Assembly: GCF_051020765.1 (NCBI RefSeq)
Contig: NC_134932.1
Location: forward strand, 2,170,001 to 2,234,000
Direction: 5' to 3'
DNA length: 64,000 nt
Source: Lasioglossum baleicum
Taxonomy: Eukaryota; Arthropoda; Insecta; Hymenoptera; Halictidae
This document shows positions 59,501-64,000 of the stretch, piece after piece. Below the pieces are notes generated by a model. The model was not told the origin of the DNA. It did not search any database and saw only the letters and a program-made list of their open reading frames with translations. Position numbers and translations under genes: made by a program. The first letter of the stretch is position 1. Each line of letters opens with the position of its first letter.

Positions 59501-62500
59501 AACACAAAGAGCATAAAAAAATATTGCTTCTTCGCTAAATGCGGCTTACCCGCGTGATCGGGAAAACGAGCTGTGCAAGAATAGCAGGAGACGCGACGAC
59601 AGCGCCGCGGCAGGAAAGTCGGAAAGCGCGGTAGCGAAGCAGCCATGTTGGAATACGAATTGTTCAGCCTTATAACTATCACGCGGGTAAGCCGCATTTA
59701 GCGAAGAAGCAACATTATTTGATGCTCTTTGTGTTGAAATGTTCTCTGAACTATCGCGGGGTCCCGTACAAAGCCCTTTTTTGCAATTCGCCTCTTGAAA
59801 CTTTATAAACAGTAAAAGCGTACGTTTTTATAGAATAAATTTATTTCGGTACACTTTTTCCAAAAAAGGGCTTTGTACGGGACCCCGCGGTAGTTCAGAG
59901 AAGATTTCAACACAAAGAGCATCAAAAAATATTGCTTCTTCGCTAAATGCGGCTTACCCGCGTGATCGGGAAATCGAGCTGTGCAAGAATAGGAGGAGAC
60001 GCGACGACAGCGCCGCGGCGGAAAGTCGGAAAGCGCGATAGCGAAGCAGCCATGTTGGAATACGAATCGTTCAGCTTTATAACTATCACGCGGGTAAGCC
60101 GCATTTAGCGAAGAAGCAACATTATTTGATGCTCTTTGTGTTGAAATGTTCTCTGAACTATCGCGGGGTCCCGTACAAAGCCCTTTTTTGCAATTCGCCT
60201 CTTGAAACTTTATAAACAGTAAAAGCGTACGTTTTTATAGAATAAATTTATTTCGGTACACTTTTTCCAAAAAAGGGCTTTGTACGGGGCCCCGCGGTAG
60301 TTCAGAGAACATTTCAACACAAAGAGCATCAAAAAATATTGCTTTTTCGCTAAATGCGGCTTACCCGCGTGATCGGGAAAACGAGCTGTGCAAGAATAGC
60401 AGGAGACGCGACGACAGCGCCGCGGCAGGAAAGTCGGAAAGCGCGATAGCGAAGCAGCCATGTTGGAATACGAATTGTTCAGCTTTACAACTATCACGCG
60501 GGTAAGCCGCATTTAGCGAAGAAGCAATATTATTTGATGCTCTTTGTGTTGAAATGTTCTCTGAACTATCGCGGGGTCCCGTACAAAGCCCTTTTTTGCA
60601 ATTTGCCTCTTGAAACTTTATAAACAGTAAAAGCGTACGTTTTTATAGAATAAATTTATTTCGGTACACTTTTTCCAAAAAAGGGCTTTGTACGGGACCC
60701 CGCGGTAGTTCAGAGAACATTTCAACACAAAGAGCATCAAAAAATATTGCTTCTTCGCTAAATGCGGCTTACCCGCGTGATCGGGAAATCGAGCTGTGCA
60801 AGAATAGGAGGAGACGCGACGACAGCGCCGCGGCGGAAAGTCGGAAAGCGCGATAGCGAAGCAGCCATGTTGGAATACGAATTGTTCAGCTTTACAACTA
60901 TCACGCGGGTAAGCCGCATTTAGCGAAGAAGCAATATTATTTGATGCTCTTTGTGTTGAAATGTTCTCTGAACTATCGCGGGGTCCCGTACAAAGCCCTT
61001 TTTTGCAATTTGCCTCTTGAAACTTTATAAACAGTAAAAGCGTACGTTTTTATAGAATAAATTTATTTCGGTACACTTTTTCCAAAAAAGGGCTTTGTAC
61101 GGGACCCCGCGGTAGTTCAGAGAACATTTCAACACAAAGAGCATCAAAAAATATTGCTCCTTCGCTAAATGCGGCTTACCCGCGTGATCGGGAAATGGAG
61201 CTGAGCAAGAATAGCAGGAGACGCGACGACAGCGCCGCGGCGGAAAGTCGGAAAGCGCGATAGCGAAGCAGCCATGTTGGAATACGTATTGTTCAGCTTT
61301 ACAACTATCACGCGGGTAAGCCGCATTTAGCGAAGAAGCAACATTATTTGATGCTCATTGTGTTTTGAAATGTTTTCTGAACTATCGCGGGGTCCCATAC
61401 AAAGCCCTTTTTTGCAATTCGCCTCTTGAAACTTTATAAACAGTAAAAGCGTACGTTTTTATAGAATAAATTTATTTCGGTACACTTTTTCCAAAAAAGG
61501 GCTTTGTACGGGACCCCGCGGTAGTTCAGAGAACATTTCAACACAAAGAGCATAAAAAAATATTGCTTCTTCGCTAAATGCGGCTTACCCGCGTGATCGG
61601 GAAATCGAGCTGTGCAAGAATAGGAGGAGACGCGACGACAGCGCCGCGGCGGAAAGTCGGAAAGCGCGATAGCGAAGCAGCCATGTTGGAATACGAATTG
61701 TTCAGCTTTATAACTATCACGCGGGTAAGCCGCATTTAGCGAAGAAGCAATATTATTTGATGCTCTTTGTGTTGAAATGTTCTCTGAACTATCGCGGGGT
61801 CCCGTACAAAGCCCTTTTTTGCAATTCGCCTCTTGAAACATTATAAACAGTAAAAGCGTACGTTTTTATAGAATAAATTTAATTCGGTACACTTTTTCCA
61901 AAAAAGGGCTTTGTACGGGACCCCGCGGTAGTTCAGAGAACATTTCAACACAAAGAGCATAAAAAAATATTGCTTCTTCGCTAAATGCGGCTTACCCGCG
62001 TGATCGGGAAAACGAGCTGTGCAAGAATAGCAGGAGACGCGACGACAGCGCCGCGGCAGGAAAGTCGGAAAGCGCGATAGCGAAGCAGCCATGTTGGAAT
62101 ACGAATTGTTCAGCCTTATAACTATCACGCGGGTAAGCCGCATTTAGCGAAGAAGCAATATTATTTGATGGTCTTAGTGTTGAAATGTTCTCAGAACAAT
62201 CGCGGGGTCCCGTACAAAGCCCTTTTTTGCAATTCGCATCTTGAAACTTTATAAACAGTAAAAGCGTACGTTTTTATAGAATAAATTTCTTTCCCTACAT
62301 TTTTCCCAAAAAAGGGCTCTGTACGGGACCCCGCGATACTTCAGAGAACATTTCAACACAAAGAGCATAAAAAAATATTGCTTCTTCGCTAAATGCGGCT
62401 TACCCGCGTGATCGTGAAATCGAGCTGTGCAAGAATAGGAGGAGACGCGACGACAGCGCCGCGGCGGAAAGTCGGAAAGCGCGATAGCGAAGCAGCCATG

Positions 62501-63345
62501 TTGGAATACGAATTGTTCAGCTTTATAACTATCACGCGGGTAAGCCGCATTTAGCGAAGAAGCAACATTATTTGATGCTCTTTGTGTTGAAATGTTCTCT
62601 GAACTAGCGCGGGGTCCCGTACAAAGCCCTTTTTTGCAATTCGCCTCTTGAAACTTTATAAACAGTAAAAGCGTACGTTTTTATAGAATAAATTTATTTC
62701 GGTACACTTTTTCCAAAAAAGGGCTTTGTACGGGGCCCCGCGGTAGTTCAGAGAACATTTCAACACAAAGAGCATCAAAAAATATTGCTTTTTCGCTAAA
62801 TGCGGCTTACCCGCGTGATCGGGAAAACGAGCTGTGCAAGAATAGCAGGAGACGCGACGACAGCGCCGCGGCAGGAAAGTCGGAAAGCGCGATAGCGAAG
62901 CAGCCATGTTGGAATACGAATTGTTCAGCTTTACAACTATCACGCGGGTAAGCCGCATTTAGCGAAGAAGCAATATTATTTGATGCTCTTTGTGTTGAAA
63001 TGTTCTCTGAACTATCGCGGGGTCCCGTACAAAGCCCTTTTTTGCAATTTGCCTCTTGAAACTTTATAAACAGTAAAAGCGTACGTTTTTATAGAATAAA
63101 TTTATTTCGGTACACTTTTTCCAAAAAAGGGCTTTGTACGGGACCCCGCGGTAGTTCAGAGAACATTTCAACACAAAGAGCATCAAAAAATATTGCTCCT
63201 TCGCTAAATGCGGCTTACCCGCGTGATCGGGAAATGGAGCTGTGCAAGAATAGCAGGAGACGCGACGACAGCGCCGCGGCGGAAAGTCGGAAAGCGCGAT
63301 AGCGAAGCAGCCATGTTGGAATACGTATTGTTCAGCTTTACAACT

Positions 63346-63451
63346 ATCACGCGGGTAAGCCGCATTTAGCGAAGAAGCAACATTATTTGATGCTCTTTGT
63401 GTTGAAATGTTCTCTGAACTATCGCGGGGTCCCGTACAAAGCCCTTTTTTG
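63346..63451 (+). repeat. Reference monomer: rightward arm
   Basis: 106 bp, from ATCACGCGGG to CCCTTTTTTG. It is used here as the type example of the arm present about 116 times in this orientation. Confidence 0.93.
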
Positions 63452-63528
63452 CAATTCGCCTCTTGAAAGTTTATAAACAGTAAAAGCGTACGTTTTTATA
63501 GAATAAATTTATTTCGGTACACTTTTTC
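63452..63528. repeat. Reference monomer: spacer A (77 bp, AT-rich)
   Basis: This would be the loop of hairpin A. It contains the 12-bp perfect palindrome AATAAATTTATT and the core CGTACG. Alternative forms in other monomers are ATTTAATTCGG, ATTTATTTCCC and ATTTCTTTCCC, useful as subfamily marks. Confidence 0.9.
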
Positions 63529-63634
63529 CAAAAAAGGGCTTTGTACGGGACCCCGCGGTAGTTCAGAGAACATTTCAACACAAAGAGCATCAAAAAATAT
63601 TGCTTCTTCGCTAAATGCGGCTTACCCGCGTGAT
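63529..63634 (-). repeat. Reference monomer: leftward arm
   Basis: 106 bp, the reverse complement of 63346-63451 with 3 mismatches and no gaps. The arm contains TTCGCTAAATGCGGC (63607-63621), which fits 8 of 9 fixed positions of the mammalian CENP-B box core. Confidence 0.93.
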
Positions 63635-63752
63635 CGGGAAATCGAGCTGTGCAAGAATAGGAGGAGACGCGACGACAGCGCCGCGGCGGAAAGTCGGAAA
63701 GCGCGATAGCGAAGCAGCCATGTTGGAATACGAATTGTTCAGCTTTATAACT
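63635..63752. repeat. Reference monomer: spacer B (118 bp, GC-rich)
   Basis: The loop between a leftward arm and the next rightward arm, with a GC-rich core around GACGACAGCGCCGCGGCGG. Most subfamily variants lie here: GGGAAATGG, GGGAAATCG, GGGAAAACG and GGGAAAACAAG; AATAGCAGG or AATAGGAGG; TACGAATTG or TACGTATTG; CAGCTTT or CAGCCTT. Confidence 0.9.
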
Positions 63753-64000
63753 ATCACGCGGGTAAGCCGCATTTAGCGAAGAAGCAACATTATTTGATGC
63801 TCTTTGTGTTGAAATGTTCTCTGAACTAGCGCGGGGTCCCGTACAAAGCCCTTTTTTGCAATTCGCCTCTTGAAAGTTTATAAACAGTAAAAGCGTACGT
63901 TTTTATAGAATAAATTTATTTCGGTACACTTTTTCCAAAAAAGGGCTTTGTACGGGGCCCCGCGGTAGTTCAGAGAACATTTCAACACAAAGAGCATCAA

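Larger units (their letters stand above)
16511..64000. repeat. Satellite array, about 116 monomers of 407-408 bp, each an inverted repeat
   Basis: The array is uninterrupted to the window end. Each monomer reads rightward arm (ATCACGCGGG to CCCTTTTTTG, 106 bp), spacer A (77 bp), leftward arm (CAAAAAAGGG to CCCGCGTGAT, the reverse complement), spacer B (118 or 119 bp). Length depends mainly on one base in spacer B: GGCGGAAAG gives 407 and GGCAGGAAAG or GGCGTGAAAA gives 408. The first monomer enters at arm base 33, where the retrotransposon interrupts it. Many monomers hold open frames of 80-135 codons on both strands; they recur because the monomers are alike and are not counted as genes. Apart from the monomers I see nothing else in this stretch. 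Confidence 0.97.
53548..64000. repeat. Satellite region of mixed segments copied from both sides
   Basis: At about 53691-55623 monomers follow the 2446-bp unit of the preceding block. At 55729-56846 they return to the E-C-D types of 18-24 kb. At 57359-59697 they match the 35-40 kb segments (58751-59395 matches 39593-40237, shift about 19158). At about 61200-64000 they match about 49790-52590 with shift 11411. Confidence 0.65.

Noticed and set aside
17011..62958. Repeated open frames of 100 and 135 codons on the minus strand and 80-90 codons on the plus strand in the satellite
   Set aside because: They recur because monomers are near identical. Frames break in many monomers by single changes, they run across arm and spacer borders, and the two strands encode related peptides because the arms are inverted copies. 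There are no known motifs and no promoter. Treated as chance.
63346..63752. Satellite monomer as a simple MITE with terminal inverted repeats
   Set aside because: Either arm-spacer-arm reading could be a MITE, but neither has matching target-site duplications beside it, and I recognise no transposon-family termini. Origin from a foldback element is possible but unsupported.
16511..64000. CRISPR array or other spacer-repeat immune array
   Set aside because: Repeats of 106 bp alternate in orientation and both spacer types are themselves repeated, so there are no unique spacers. The context is a eukaryotic satellite.
1..64000. Host genes, tRNA, rRNA or telomeric repeats
   Set aside because: None seen; every part of the window is explained by the retrotransposon or the satellite.

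Overview
The window is animal repeat DNA, most likely from an insect. It holds no ordinary host gene, tRNA or rRNA that I can recognise. The insect call rests on the Ty3/gypsy Pol type (resembling insect Mdg1/412/17.6-like elements, from memory of the family) and on a primer-binding site complementary to tRNA-Ser. A hymenopteran host is only a guess.

Region 1 (1-16510) is a tandem pair of one Ty3/gypsy LTR retrotransposon on the plus strand, in the order [window edge inside gag]-pol-ORF3-LTR-gag-pol-ORF3-LTR. Copy 1 is cut by the window edge and copy 2 is complete. They share the middle LTR (5737-7904). The LTRs are unusually long at about 2.17 kb. The only difference I noticed between copies is a C run near the end of pol (10 versus 13 C), which adds one proline. 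All reading frames are open. Gag carries a CCHC zinc knuckle. Pol lies in the -1 frame with the order protease, reverse transcriptase, RNase H, integrase. The gag-pol overlap holds a textbook -1 frameshift signal: GGGAAAC, a 7-nt spacer and a strong hairpin. A third ORF of 126 codons overlaps the 3' end of pol and encodes a small Cys/His-rich, RING-like protein where an env gene would sit. The LTR carries seven short CGAG-N4-CTCG palindromes, AT microsatellites, a possible TATA box, a poly(A) signal and a 132-codon ORF.

Region 2 (16511-64000) is a pure satellite array of about 116 monomers of 407-408 bp. Each monomer is itself an inverted repeat: a 106-bp arm, a 77-bp spacer A, the same arm inverted (3 mismatches in the monomer I aligned), and a 118-119-bp spacer B. 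The whole 47.5 kb is therefore an unbroken alternation of inverted arms. Shared variants show nested higher-order repeats: a 5-monomer unit of about 2.04 kb at 18.2-24.8 kb, longer 8-11-monomer segment duplications at 24.9-40 kb, and 6-, 9- and 15-monomer spacings at 42-64 kb. Several unequal-crossover junctions can be located in the sequence.

The retrotransposon sits inside the satellite. Satellite sequence resumes directly after the last LTR at base 33 of a rightward arm. The pattern fits a recent insertion or amplification in heterochromatin, possibly centromeric or pericentromeric, or on a B or sex chromosome; the sequence alone cannot decide which.
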